12,382 bases of DNA from assembly GCA_910578555.1 (NCBI GenBank), contig CAJTPS010000043.1, positions 1 through 12,382 of the forward strand. Reading direction: 5' to 3'. This document shows positions 6,962 to 12,382 of this stretch, in pieces. Origin of the DNA: an uncultured Lachnospiraceae bacterium. GTDB lineage: Bacteria > Bacillota > Clostridia > Lachnospirales > Lachnospiraceae. The notes under the pieces were generated by a model. The model was not told the DNA's origin, did not search any database, and saw only the letters and a list, made by a program, of their open reading frames with translations. The number at the start of each line of letters is the position of its first letter. Positions within the stretch are counted from its first letter, which is position 1. The translations under genes were made by a program, and so were the position numbers.

Positions 6962-7227
6962 CAGCCTCCAATCTCAAACGTCTCTTTTGTATCGTCGTTC
7001 GTCTCGTAATCCGACACTATTTGAATCGCTATTTCTTTTGCCAGCGAACTGGATACGTTCATGACCTACATCTGTTCTTTCATTTATTCCAGTCACCTGA
7101 TGATTGCATTTTCATTATACATAGCCCGTTATGCGCAGCCAAGACCTAAATTAATATATCTCAATAGATTCCCTGTATATTTCCAGATTTATTTCTTGTA
7201 ATACCGATAGAAAAAGGATTTTTTGAA

Positions 7228-7250
7228 TGATATAATGTGATGGATCACAT
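7228..7250 (+). promoter_or_regulatory. Extended -10 promoter with palindromic operator
   Basis: TGaTATAAT (7228-7236) is a perfect extended -10 box; no good -35 is needed or seen. It overlaps ATGTGAT-GG-ATCACAT (7235-7250), a perfect inverted repeat covering the expected start point. This suggests repression, possibly by the XRE protein encoded about 150 bp downstream. Confidence 0.45.
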
Positions 7251-7268
7251 GACATTAGAATACAGCCT

Positions 7269-7283
7269 CAAAATGCCATTTTG
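7269..7283. promoter_or_regulatory. 15-bp palindrome in XRE leader
   Basis: CAAAATG-C-CATTTTG is a perfect inverted repeat around one base. It lies in the predicted XRE leader and could be a second operator or an RNA hairpin. No T-run follows, so it is not a terminator. Confidence 0.4.
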
Positions 7284-7395
7284 CCGTAAATAACATACTT
7301 GCAACCCGGCGTTGACAATGTGCAACTCAAAAAAGCTGGAAAGTTACAACCCAAATTGATAAGATAGGCCTACCAAAATCAAGGAGGACACATAA

Positions 7396-8178
7396 ATGAC
7401 ATTCGGAGAAAAACTGTTGAAGTTAAGAAAAGAAAAAGGGCTTTCACAAGAAGCGCTTGCTGAACAGATCGGAACAACCAGACAGGCAGTCAGCAAGTGG
7501 GAAAATGATCAGGGATTTCCGGAAACGGAGAAATTATTACAATTATCCAATGTTTTTGAAAGATCCATTGATTTTCTATTGAAAGATGAAAAAACCACTA
7601 ACGCTGGAAACGAGAGAGGATATTATGTAAGCAAAGAAATGGCAACAGCGTACATTGCAAATCAGAAAAAGATAAGTCTCTATATTGGTATAGGATTTAT
7701 GTCCTGGGCATTGACCGGAATACCTTATGTCATGTTTACTGCAAATTTGACATGGCGCTATTTGGGAATGGCAGTTTTTATTATTACAGGCATTGGTTCT
7801 TTTGTATTAGGCTCTTTTTCGGAGCAGGAACAATATAAGGTGCTAAAAGAAGAACCTCTGATACTTGATTACGGGTATCTGAATGAATTATCTAATATAT
7901 ATCAAAAAAGAAAATGAGTTTATGCCGCCCTGTCTGTGCCGAGTATTATTTTATTTATAACCGGTATTTTGGCTGTTTCTTTAACTATGAGCGGAAAGTT
8001 TGCCTGGTCTGAATACCATTCCTTTGTATTTTTGGGCTTTGCAACAGGACTTTTGGGATTTTGTTATTGTGCCGGAGTTATTGACGCTTATGAATTACTG
8101 ATTAAAAATGAACAATATTGTTCACGTTTGTCCTTTAAGGTAAAGCACAAAATCAAAGATAAAATCAATAATCTATGA
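7396..8178 (+). pseudogene. XRE regulator with membrane tail, in-frame TGA
   Basis: The frame starts with a clear HTH_3 domain (5-58, LRKEKGLSQEALAEQIGTTRQAVSKWEN), then a linker and two hydrophobic segments (about 91-113 and 122-140). It stops at TGA 7915-7917 after 173 residues. The same frame then stays open to 8178. That tail (7918-8178) encodes VYAALSVPSIILFITGILAV, another membrane segment near FVFLGFATGLLGFCYCAGVIDAYELL, and a basic end KHKIKDKINNL. No frameshift is needed: one codon change would restore about 260 residues. XRE proteins with C-terminal membrane helices are common in Clostridia. AAGGAGG eight bases before the ATG is a strong ribosome site. Either the gene is broken, or the short form still binds DNA. 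Its AT-rich composition differs from the flanking MATE genes. Confidence 0.65.
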
Positions 8179-8214
8179 TTTTGTATTACCCGTCATAATA
8201 GCCGCGACAGAGCT

Positions 8215-9567
8215 TCATCGGGCCCTGCCCTCCTTCCGCCGCCTCTCCATCCATAAGAACACACCCGTACAGACCACCACCGAGAGCGCTGAGCCCGCGG
8301 TAGATGCCAGCCCCATCGGGAACAGTGTATCGGTAAAATAAGCGGAAGCAAAATAGGCCCCCGGAATCCTGACGCAGACGATCGAAAGGGAATTGTGGAG
8401 AAATGAGATCCCCGACAGCCCGTAGGCACAGAAATAACCGCTGAAGCAGAAATGAATGCCCGCCAGCGCCGAATCCCACACATACCCGCGCATATACTGT
8501 CCCCCGAGACGGATTACTTCTGCGTTATCCGCAAAAAGCCCGATAAATGTCTCCGCGTCGAACTGCATAAGAACCACTGCTGCAAGCCCCCACATCACTG
8601 ACAGCACAGACGCATAGCCAAGCGTTCTGCGGGCACGGTCATGCTTACCGGCTCCTACATTCTGAGCAGAAAGCGCGGACACGGACTGCAGCATGGAAGA
8701 CGGTACGAGAAACAGTATCCCGATAATCTTCTCCACGATCCCCACCGCGGCGGCGTCATTCAGACCTCTCCTGTTTGCAATAATGGTAATCACAATAAAA
8801 GCAATCTGGATAAAGCCGTCCTGCATGGCAATCGGAATCCCGATCTTCAAGAGTCCTCCCATCGTCTCCCGCCGCAGCTTAAAAGCAGCCGCCGTGAGCG
8901 TTATGCCCATTTTCCTTTTTATGATCACGAAAAGCGCTATGATCACGCTGATGGTCTGGGACAGTGTCGTGCCAAGCGCCGCACCCACAGGTCCCAGCCT
9001 CAGGCCTCCGATCAGCAGATAGTCCAGCACGATATTGACCACACAGGCAACCGCGATAAAATACATCGGACTCTTAGAATCCCCCATACCCCGAAAAACG
9101 GAACTGATAATATTATAGGCGGTAATAAAAGGAATACCGATAAAGCATACGGTAAGATAGGAAATCGTCCCCGATACCGCCTCCGCCGGCGTAGACATAA
9201 CGCGGACAATCGGTTTTACCATAAGCAGCAGTACTGCCGTCATGACGACGGACAGGATCATGAAAAGCGTAGCCGTATTGCCGATGGCAAGAGATGTCTG
9301 TTCGCGCCTGCCCGCACCGACTGCCTGTCCGATCATTACCGTAGCGCCCATCGCCAGCCCGACGATCATGACCGTAAGCATATGCATGACCTGACTGCCG
9401 ATGGACACCGCCGTCGTGCTCTCCACGCCATTATACTGTCCGATTATAAACAGATCCGCCATACCGTACAGAGTCTGTAAAAAAAATGCCAGAAAATAGG
9501 GCAGCGAAAAATACAAAAGTGTTTTAAAGACGCTGCCGGTTGTCAGATTCTTTTCCATCCTGCTCAT
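8215..9567 (-). CDS. MATE family efflux transporter (MATE-3)
   Basis: This 450-residue 12-helix MATE protein begins MSRMEKNLTTGSVFKTLLYF. It carries LQTLYGMADLFIIGQYNG (about 31-48), GLAMGATVMIGQAVGAGRR (about 75-93), CVVNIVLDYLLIGGLRLGPVGAALGT (about 175-200), and SALSAQNVGAGKHDRARRTLG (about 298-318) in lobe 2. The last pattern is typical of NorM/DinF-related clostridial MATEs, and the protein is clearly separate from MATE-1 and MATE-2. Na+- or H+-driven export is expected; the substrate is unknown. The ribosome site is weak (GAGAG next to the ATG), unlike the strong sites of the other two MATE genes. The leader is about 125 bases if the predicted promoter is right. It is convergent with the XRE gene and has no adjacent regulator of its own. 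Confidence 0.92.
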   Translation of the reverse strand: MSRMEKNLTTGSVFKTLLYFSLPYFLAFFLQTLYGMADLFIIGQYNGVESTTAVSIGSQVMHMLTVMIVGLAMGATVMIGQAVGAGRREQTSLAIGNTATLFMILSVVMTAVLLLMVKPIVRVMSTPAEAVSGTISYLTVCFIGIPFITAYNIISSVFRGMGDSKSPMYFIAVACVVNIVLDYLLIGGLRLGPVGAALGTTLSQTISVIIALFVIIKRKMGITLTAAAFKLRRETMGGLLKIGIPIAMQDGFIQIAFIVITIIANRRGLNDAAAVGIVEKIIGILFLVPSSMLQSVSALSAQNVGAGKHDRARRTLGYASVLSVMWGLAAVVLMQFDAETFIGLFADNAEVIRLGGQYMRGYVWDSALAGIHFCFSGYFCAYGLSGISFLHNSLSIVCVRIPGAYFASAYFTDTLFPMGLASTAGSALSVVVCTGVFLWMERRRKEGRAR

Positions 9568-9698
9568 CTCTCATTCGTAATTCTTATCCGTAACAATTTT
9601 ACAGGCGGCTTCTACCCCTGCAGTCCTCTCGCCTGTCTGTCCATATCCTCCACGACGATATCATATCCTTGCATATGACTGTCCGTTCCGCCAGCCTG

Positions 9699-9726
9699 CA
9701 TATACTTCGTTTTTCTTTGCCGACAA
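9699..9726 (-). promoter_or_regulatory. Possible MATE-3 promoter
   Basis: On the minus strand, TTGTCG (9726-9721) and TATATG (9704-9699) are 16 bases apart. The boxes are imperfect. It would stand back to back with the dcd promoter, which begins 8 bases away. Confidence 0.3.
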
Positions 9727-9733
9727 TCGTGTA

Positions 9734-9763
9734 TTGCTGCCGCATTTATCTGTATGTTACAAT
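9734..9763 (+). promoter_or_regulatory. Predicted dcd promoter
   Basis: TTGCTG (9734-9739) and TACAAT (9758-9763) are 18 bases apart, and TG at 9755-9756 makes an extended -10. The start point near 9770 would place the whole MITE within the dcd leader. Confidence 0.5.
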
Positions 9764-9803
9764 GAGTGTGGAAGAAAAACAAGCAGACATTTGTTATGCT
9801 GTA

Positions 9804-9811
9804 ATTTTCTG
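9804..9811. repeat. Left target site duplication of MITE
   Basis: ATTTTCTG directly abuts the left terminal inverted repeat and is identical to 9952-9959. Confidence 0.88.
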
Positions 9812-9951
9812 GTAACAGTTCAGCCTTGCACTATTCCGCGAGTAAAATCGCTCTGTATGCGATTTTATGAGTTGTGAAAGCGCCAAAATGCGACTTTGGA
9901 GCATTTTGTGTGCATCAGGAGTGACGGTGAAGCCGAAGGCTGAACTGTTAC
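9812..9951. mobile_element. 140-bp MITE, probably IS66-type
   Basis: The ends are a perfect 16-bp inverted repeat: GTAACAGTTCAGCCTT (9812-9827) and its complement (9936-9951). They are flanked exactly by the 8-bp direct repeat ATTTTCTG. No coding capacity is visible. Inside are two strong hairpins: TAAAATCGC (9843-9851) with GCGATTTTA (9859-9867), and CAAAATGC (9884-9891) with GCATTTTG (9901-9908). As RNA or single-stranded DNA it could fold as a closed stem with two side hairpins. IS66-family elements are known for ends beginning GTAA and 8-bp target duplications, so an IS66-type transposase elsewhere in the genome is the likely mover (inference). The perfect ends and duplication suggest a recent insertion. 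Confidence 0.88.
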
Positions 9952-9959
9952 ATTTTCTG
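9952..9959. repeat. Right target site duplication of MITE
   Basis: ATTTTCTG directly abuts the right terminal inverted repeat and matches 9804-9811 exactly. Confidence 0.88.
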
Positions 9960-9974
9960 AATCATAAATGATTC
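9959..9974. promoter_or_regulatory. 16-bp palindrome before dcd
   Basis: GAATCAT-AA-ATGATTC is a perfect inverted repeat around two bases, starting at the last base of the MITE target duplication. It could be an operator or part of the original insertion target. No T-run follows, so a terminator is unlikely. Confidence 0.35.
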
Positions 9975-10024
9975 GAGTGTCAAATCAATAAACAAAATAC
10001 AATAAAAGAAAGGCATGATAACCC

Positions 10025-10573
10025 ATGATTCTGTCCGATCAAACCATCCGCAAAATGCTGGATGAAAAAAATCTTACCATAGCGCCTCTGAATCCCGGGC
10101 AGATCCAGCCGGCCAGCGTAGATATCCGGCTGGGTAACACATTCAGCGTCGTGGAAGATACCTCCACCGGCATAATCACGCTGGATCATTCCATCCGTTA
10201 TAAGACCATCGAAGCGGATACCTATCTCATTCTGCCGGGGCAGTTTGTACTCGCAACCACCATGGAATATTTCGAACTCCCTGACGATCTGACCGCCTTT
10301 GTGGAGGGGAGAAGTTCCCTCGGCCGTATGGGATTATTTATCCAGAACGCCGGCTGGGTCGATCCCGGGTTCCGGGGCGAGATCACACTGGAACTGTATA
10401 ACGCCAACAGATTTGCCATTGAATTAAAGGTCGGCCGCCGGATCGGTCAGCTCGTATTTGCCAGAATGGATACTCCTGCGCTCCGCCCGTACAACGGCAA
10501 ATACCAGGGACAAACCGGGGCAACCGGCTCACGGGTATATATGGACAGCGACATGAATCACGGCGGCTCGTAA
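10025..10573 (+). CDS. dcd: dCTP deaminase
   Basis: This 182-residue enzyme deaminates dCTP to dUTP, feeding thymidylate synthesis. The start MILSDQTI is the usual family N-terminus. The active-site block is at 95-126: GRSSLGRMGLFIQNAGWVDP, then GFRGEITLELYN. It includes R96, S97, S98 and R101 and the expected catalytic E123. The C-terminal KYQGQTGATGSR (159-170) is the nucleotide-closing tail. The AGWVDPGF segment resembles bifunctional dCTP deaminase/dUTPase enzymes of the Methanocaldococcus and Mycobacterium types more than the E. coli AHRIDPGW form, so direct dCTP to dUMP conversion is possible but not shown. The ribosome site (GAAAGG about 11 bases before ATG) is moderate. The gene stands alone, with a MITE in its leader and a convergent neighbour 10 bp beyond its stop. 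Confidence 0.93.
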   Translation: MILSDQTIRKMLDEKNLTIAPLNPGQIQPASVDIRLGNTFSVVEDTSTGIITLDHSIRYKTIEADTYLILPGQFVLATTMEYFELPDDLTAFVEGRSSLGRMGLFIQNAGWVDPGFRGEITLELYNANRFAIELKVGRRIGQLVFARMDTPALRPYNGKYQGQTGATGSRVYMDSDMNHGGS

Positions 10574-10583
10574 ATAATTCATT

Positions 10584-11444
10584 CTACGGAATTGACTGCT
10601 TCTCACGCTCCCGCCTTCCCGCCGTAAATCCCACGCAGATTGCCCCTGTCGGGCAGGCTTTAGCGCATTCGCCGCAGCGGATACACTCTGCCGAATCAGG
10701 TGTTTTGACAGGATCGACCTCCATCCCGCATTCGCGCCTACACTTCCCGCAGTTCACACACTTATCCGCATCCACTTCCAGTCTGTATATGCTGATCTTA
10801 TTGCACAACCCGTATATGGCGCCAAGGGGACAGAGCGTTCGACAGAAGAAACGGTAGATCAGAACGCACCCGGTCACCGTCACGATTAGGATCACCGTTT
10901 TCAAGGTAAAAAGCGGTCCGATCGTCTGCCGCAGCGTCTCATGGGATAAGAGCAGCGGAACTGCGCCCTCCAGCATACCTGCCGGGCAGATATACTGACA
11001 GAACGCCGGTTTCCCCATCCCCATATAATCCGTGACTGCAATCGGCAGTATGATCACAAACACTGCCAGCACAACATATTTAACATATAAAAAAACTTTT
11101 TTCAGCCGCAGTTTCGGTGACGGAATCTTATGAAGCAATTCCTGAAACAGCCCGAAAGGACATAGCCAGCCGCAGACTGCCCGGCCTAAAAGAATGCCGA
11201 AGGCCAAGAGCAGCCCCATCACATAAAAGCCAAACTTATAATTCATAGAACCGTTTACTGCCTGCAGCGCTCCAACCGGACAGGCAAGCGAGGCGGCCGG
11301 GCAGGAATAACAGTTCAATCCCGGATTGCAGAACAGTTTCCACTTTCCCTGATACAGCTTCCCGCCCTTGAAATTCATAAGGTAGGGGTTGGAATATCCG
11401 AAAGCGACCAGCTGTATGATTTTTCTTTTCAATGCATGTTTCAT
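10584..11444 (-). CDS. NapH/NosR-like membrane 4Fe-4S polyferredoxin
   Basis: The product has 286 residues from the ATG at 11444, the first in-frame ATG after the small CXXC gene. It has about five membrane segments, near 71-89, 118-137, 160-166 and 180-198. N-terminal cysteines C39, C45, C48 and C55 form a possible extra centre. Three paired motifs typical of NapH/NosR/RdxA proteins follow: CGWLCPFG (91-98), CQYICPAG (149-156) and CRTLCPLG (201-208). Two classical 4Fe-4S motifs close the protein: C229-C232-C235-C239 and C254-C257-C260-C264. Such proteins carry electrons between cytoplasmic donors and membrane or exported acceptors. It is last in a three-gene operon behind tlpA and a small CXXC gene, with a 29-bp gap. 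This suggests that it feeds thiol redox outside the membrane. It lacks the large partner domains of NosR and is not next to nap or nos genes. Confidence 0.85.
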   Translation of the reverse strand: MKHALKRKIIQLVAFGYSNPYLMNFKGGKLYQGKWKLFCNPGLNCYSCPAASLACPVGALQAVNGSMNYKFGFYVMGLLLAFGILLGRAVCGWLCPFGLFQELLHKIPSPKLRLKKVFLYVKYVVLAVFVIILPIAVTDYMGMGKPAFCQYICPAGMLEGAVPLLLSHETLRQTIGPLFTLKTVILIVTVTGCVLIYRFFCRTLCPLGAIYGLCNKISIYRLEVDADKCVNCGKCRRECGMEVDPVKTPDSAECIRCGECAKACPTGAICVGFTAGRREREKQSIP

Positions 11445-11473
11445 TTGTGACCCATTCTCCGTTTCACGCTCTA

Positions 11474-11620
11474 CTATCCCAGCCCGATACACTCGAAGCA
11501 GATATTGACCGCTTTATTCAGCACGACTCCTGCTTCCCCTCTCCATACCCCGTAACAGATAAAAGCACATGCCATGGCAAGTCCCAGAATCCGGCCGGTC
11601 GTTTTCTTCCTATTGTCCAT
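11474..11620 (-). CDS. Small CXXC membrane protein, CD1871A-like
   Basis: This 48-residue product starts at the ATG at 11620, which lies inside the last codons of tlpA (ATGGACAATAG, 11-bp overlap) and is preceded by GGAGGAG seven bases upstream. A longer frame upstream has no ribosome site. The protein has a basic N-terminus (MDNRKKTTGR), one membrane helix (about 11-25), a short YGVWRGEAGVVLNKAVNIC segment, and a C-terminal C41-F-E-C44 pair before IGLG. This matches, from memory, the small family that NCBI annotation names CD1871A CXXC motif-containing protein. Its biochemical role is not established. Translational coupling to tlpA and the following polyferredoxin gene place it in a thiol or metal-cluster electron path. 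It would be missed by pipelines with a length cut-off. Confidence 0.8.
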   Translation of the reverse strand: MDNRKKTTGRILGLAMACAFICYGVWRGEAGVVLNKAVNICFECIGLG

Positions 11621-12266
11621 CCAGATACTCCTCCACAAACTGCTTATAGCCATCCACATCCGCCCCGATGATGGAGTCACCCACGATATTGCCCTCTTTA
11701 TCAACAAAGATCGTGGTGGGCACCCCATATACATCTTTCAGAATATCCGCAAAATCCTGATTGGCAATGATCTGGGTAAAATCCGCGCCAGCCTTCTCCA
11801 TGATACTCACAGCCAGATCTCGATGTTCCGTGTCCTCCTCACCCGCCACATCGATCACCAGACCGATTAACTGCACGTTGTCCGGCATCTCCTGCGCCCA
11901 TGTTCCAAGCTCCGGCATTTCGCCCACACAGGGACCGCAGAAGGTTCCCCAGATATTTACAACCGTCAGATCTTTTTCACTGAAAATACTCTCTGTGACC
12001 GTATTGCCGTTAAGGTCTACGGCCGTAAAAGACGGCATCTTAGCGCCGCTTTCCGCCTGCTCCGCGGTCTCTTCCGTCCCTGTGTCACTGCCGGAGTCAT
12101 TGTTTCCCTCTGTATTCGCGGCGCCGGAAGTATCCGAATCACTCTGTGTCCGGTTTCCGGTCGATGTATCACCCGCCGTCTGCGCACAGCCTGCTGACAG
12201 CATAGCCAGCATGATTACCGCTAAGGCAGCGCCCCTGGATCTGTTCTGTCTTTTTCCTGATTTCAT
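11610..12266 (-). CDS. TlpA/ResA-like thioredoxin lipoprotein
   Basis: The product has 218 residues from the ATG at 12266, nine bases after AAGGAG; an ATG at 12296 would put the ribosome site inside the gene. A basic start and hydrophobic helix lead to the lipobox LSAGC (C27), so the mature protein is lipid-anchored on the outer membrane face. A low-complexity Ser/Thr/Gly/Asp/Glu linker (about 28-75) follows. The thioredoxin fold carries WGTFCGPC, with the redox pair C110-C113, and the cis-proline loop GVPTT (P183). Such proteins reduce disulfides, haem-binding sites or oxidised thiols, and need electrons from a membrane partner, usually CcdA. No CcdA is present here. A polyferredoxin and a CXXC membrane protein follow in the same operon. 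The substrate is unknown. Confidence 0.9.
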   Translation of the reverse strand: MKSGKRQNRSRGAALAVIMLAMLSAGCAQTAGDTSTGNRTQSDSDTSGAANTEGNNDSGSDTGTEETAEQAESGAKMPSFTAVDLNGNTVTESIFSEKDLTVVNIWGTFCGPCVGEMPELGTWAQEMPDNVQLIGLVIDVAGEEDTEHRDLAVSIMEKAGADFTQIIANQDFADILKDVYGVPTTIFVDKEGNIVGDSIIGADVDGYKQFVEEYLDGQ

Positions 12267-12297
12267 TGATTTCATCTCCTTTATACTAATCTCCATT

Positions 12298-12381
12298 CCG
12301 CAGACGCTTTAGCGTCGGAGGAATCGTGAGCCGAATATCAGATTCGGCTCTGCGATAAGAGCTATTTTGTGACGCCTGCGG
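12298..12381. repeat. Palindromic repeat upstream of tlpA
   Basis: The outer arms CCGCAG (12298-12303) and CTGCGG (12376-12381) are complementary. With one mismatch inside, the match extends to about nine of ten bases. Two inner hairpins follow: GACGCT-TT-AGCGTC (12303-12316) and GAGCCGAAT with ATTCGGCTC (12328-12336, 12342-12350). The plan resembles a small palindromic repeat element in the tlpA leader. The window ends at its border, so a target duplication cannot be seen. Confidence 0.45.
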
Positions 12382-12382
12382 C

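Larger units (their letters stand above)
6962..7395. other. Long gap upstream of XRE gene
   Basis: This 434-bp AT-rich region separates the divergent EamA and XRE genes. The left 250 bp shows no gene or clear motif. The right half carries an extended -10 box and two palindromes (separate entries), plus three GCAAC/ACAAC-type repeats at 7299-7307, 7320-7328 and 7343-7352. A perfect TTGACA at 7312-7317 has no matching -10 box. AAGGAGG (7381-7387) is the XRE ribosome site. Confidence 0.5.
9568..10024. other. Divergent promoter region with MITE
   Basis: This 457-bp gap between MATE-3 and dcd holds, left to right, a leader hairpin of MATE-3 (ACAGGCG 9601-9607 with CGCCTGT 9630-9636), back-to-back promoters near 9699-9763, the MITE with its target duplications, and a small palindrome before dcd. 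A 28-codon frame on the minus strand near 9690-9600 has no ribosome site and is not called. Confidence 0.6.

Noticed and set aside
7235..7250. E. coli-type CRP box (TGTGA...TCACA)
   Set aside because: The spacing between half-sites is 4 bases rather than 6, and the host is not enterobacterial. It is kept only as a generic palindromic operator.
7312..7317. Perfect TTGACA as a -35 box for the XRE gene
   Set aside because: No TATAAT-like hexamer lies 15-19 bases downstream. The extended -10 at 7231 is a better promoter.
7899..7940. Frameshift in the XRE gene
   Set aside because: Both parts are in the same reading frame. The break is a single in-frame TGA, not an indel.
8641..9480. 279-codon open frame on the plus strand
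   Set aside because: It is antisense to MATE-3, rich in His/Arg/Asp with no recognisable domain, and has no ribosome site. It is a shadow of the GC-biased pump gene.
9600..9695. 28-codon minus-strand leader peptide before MATE-3
   Set aside because: No ribosome site is seen and the composition suggests no peptide with a known role. It could be chance.
9998..10003. TACAAT as a dcd -10 box downstream of the MITE
   Set aside because: There is no matching -35 box, and transcription would start on top of the ribosome site.

Overview
The window reads as chromosome from an anaerobic Firmicute, most likely a Lachnospiraceae-type Clostridia. The grounds are moderate GC, strong AGGAGG-type ribosome sites, Clostridia-like protein sequences, and a polyferredoxin/TlpA/CXXC membrane redox cluster typical of anaerobes. 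No rRNA, tRNA or CRISPR array is visible. The assignment is inference from protein style, not from a marker gene.

Layout. (1) Positions 1-2290 hold a minus-strand run of small enzymes: a YciI-like protein, a GloA2/YaeR-type glyoxalase-fold protein, two GNAT acetyltransferases, and a VOC gene cut off after about 53 codons by a hairpin-rich element at the left edge. (2) Positions 2430-6433 hold two MATE efflux genes with two different regulators. marR and MATE-1 overlap by 8 bp and form an operon. MATE-2 runs the other way, overlaps the MATE-1 tail by 7 bp, and is divergent from a Crp/Fnr-type regulator gene. A 20-bp near-perfect palindrome lies between that pair, over the predicted -35 box of MATE-2. 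(3) Positions 6542-8178 hold a half-size EamA permease and an AT-rich XRE regulator with a membrane tail, whose frame is broken by one in-frame TGA. (4) Positions 8215-9567 hold a third MATE gene. (5) The 457-bp gap 9568-10024 carries back-to-back promoters and a 140-bp MITE with perfect 16-bp terminal inverted repeats and an exact 8-bp target duplication. Its GTAA ends and 8-bp duplication point to an IS66-type transposase. The MITE sits in the leader of dcd (dCTP deaminase). (6) Positions 10584-12266 hold a minus-strand operon: a TlpA-like thioredoxin lipoprotein, a 48-residue CXXC membrane protein (start inside the tlpA end), and a NapH-like membrane polyferredoxin. A palindromic repeat lies upstream of it at the right edge.

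How the parts may work together. The MATE pairs look like inducible export units, each with its own sensor: MarR for MATE-1, and a probable class II Crp/Fnr activator for MATE-2. The last operon looks like a transmembrane electron path in which iron-sulfur clusters could pass electrons to an exported thioredoxin. There is no CcdA/DsbD gene in the window, and this redox module is the most interesting functional hypothesis here. The MITE is the best-supported unusual DNA element.
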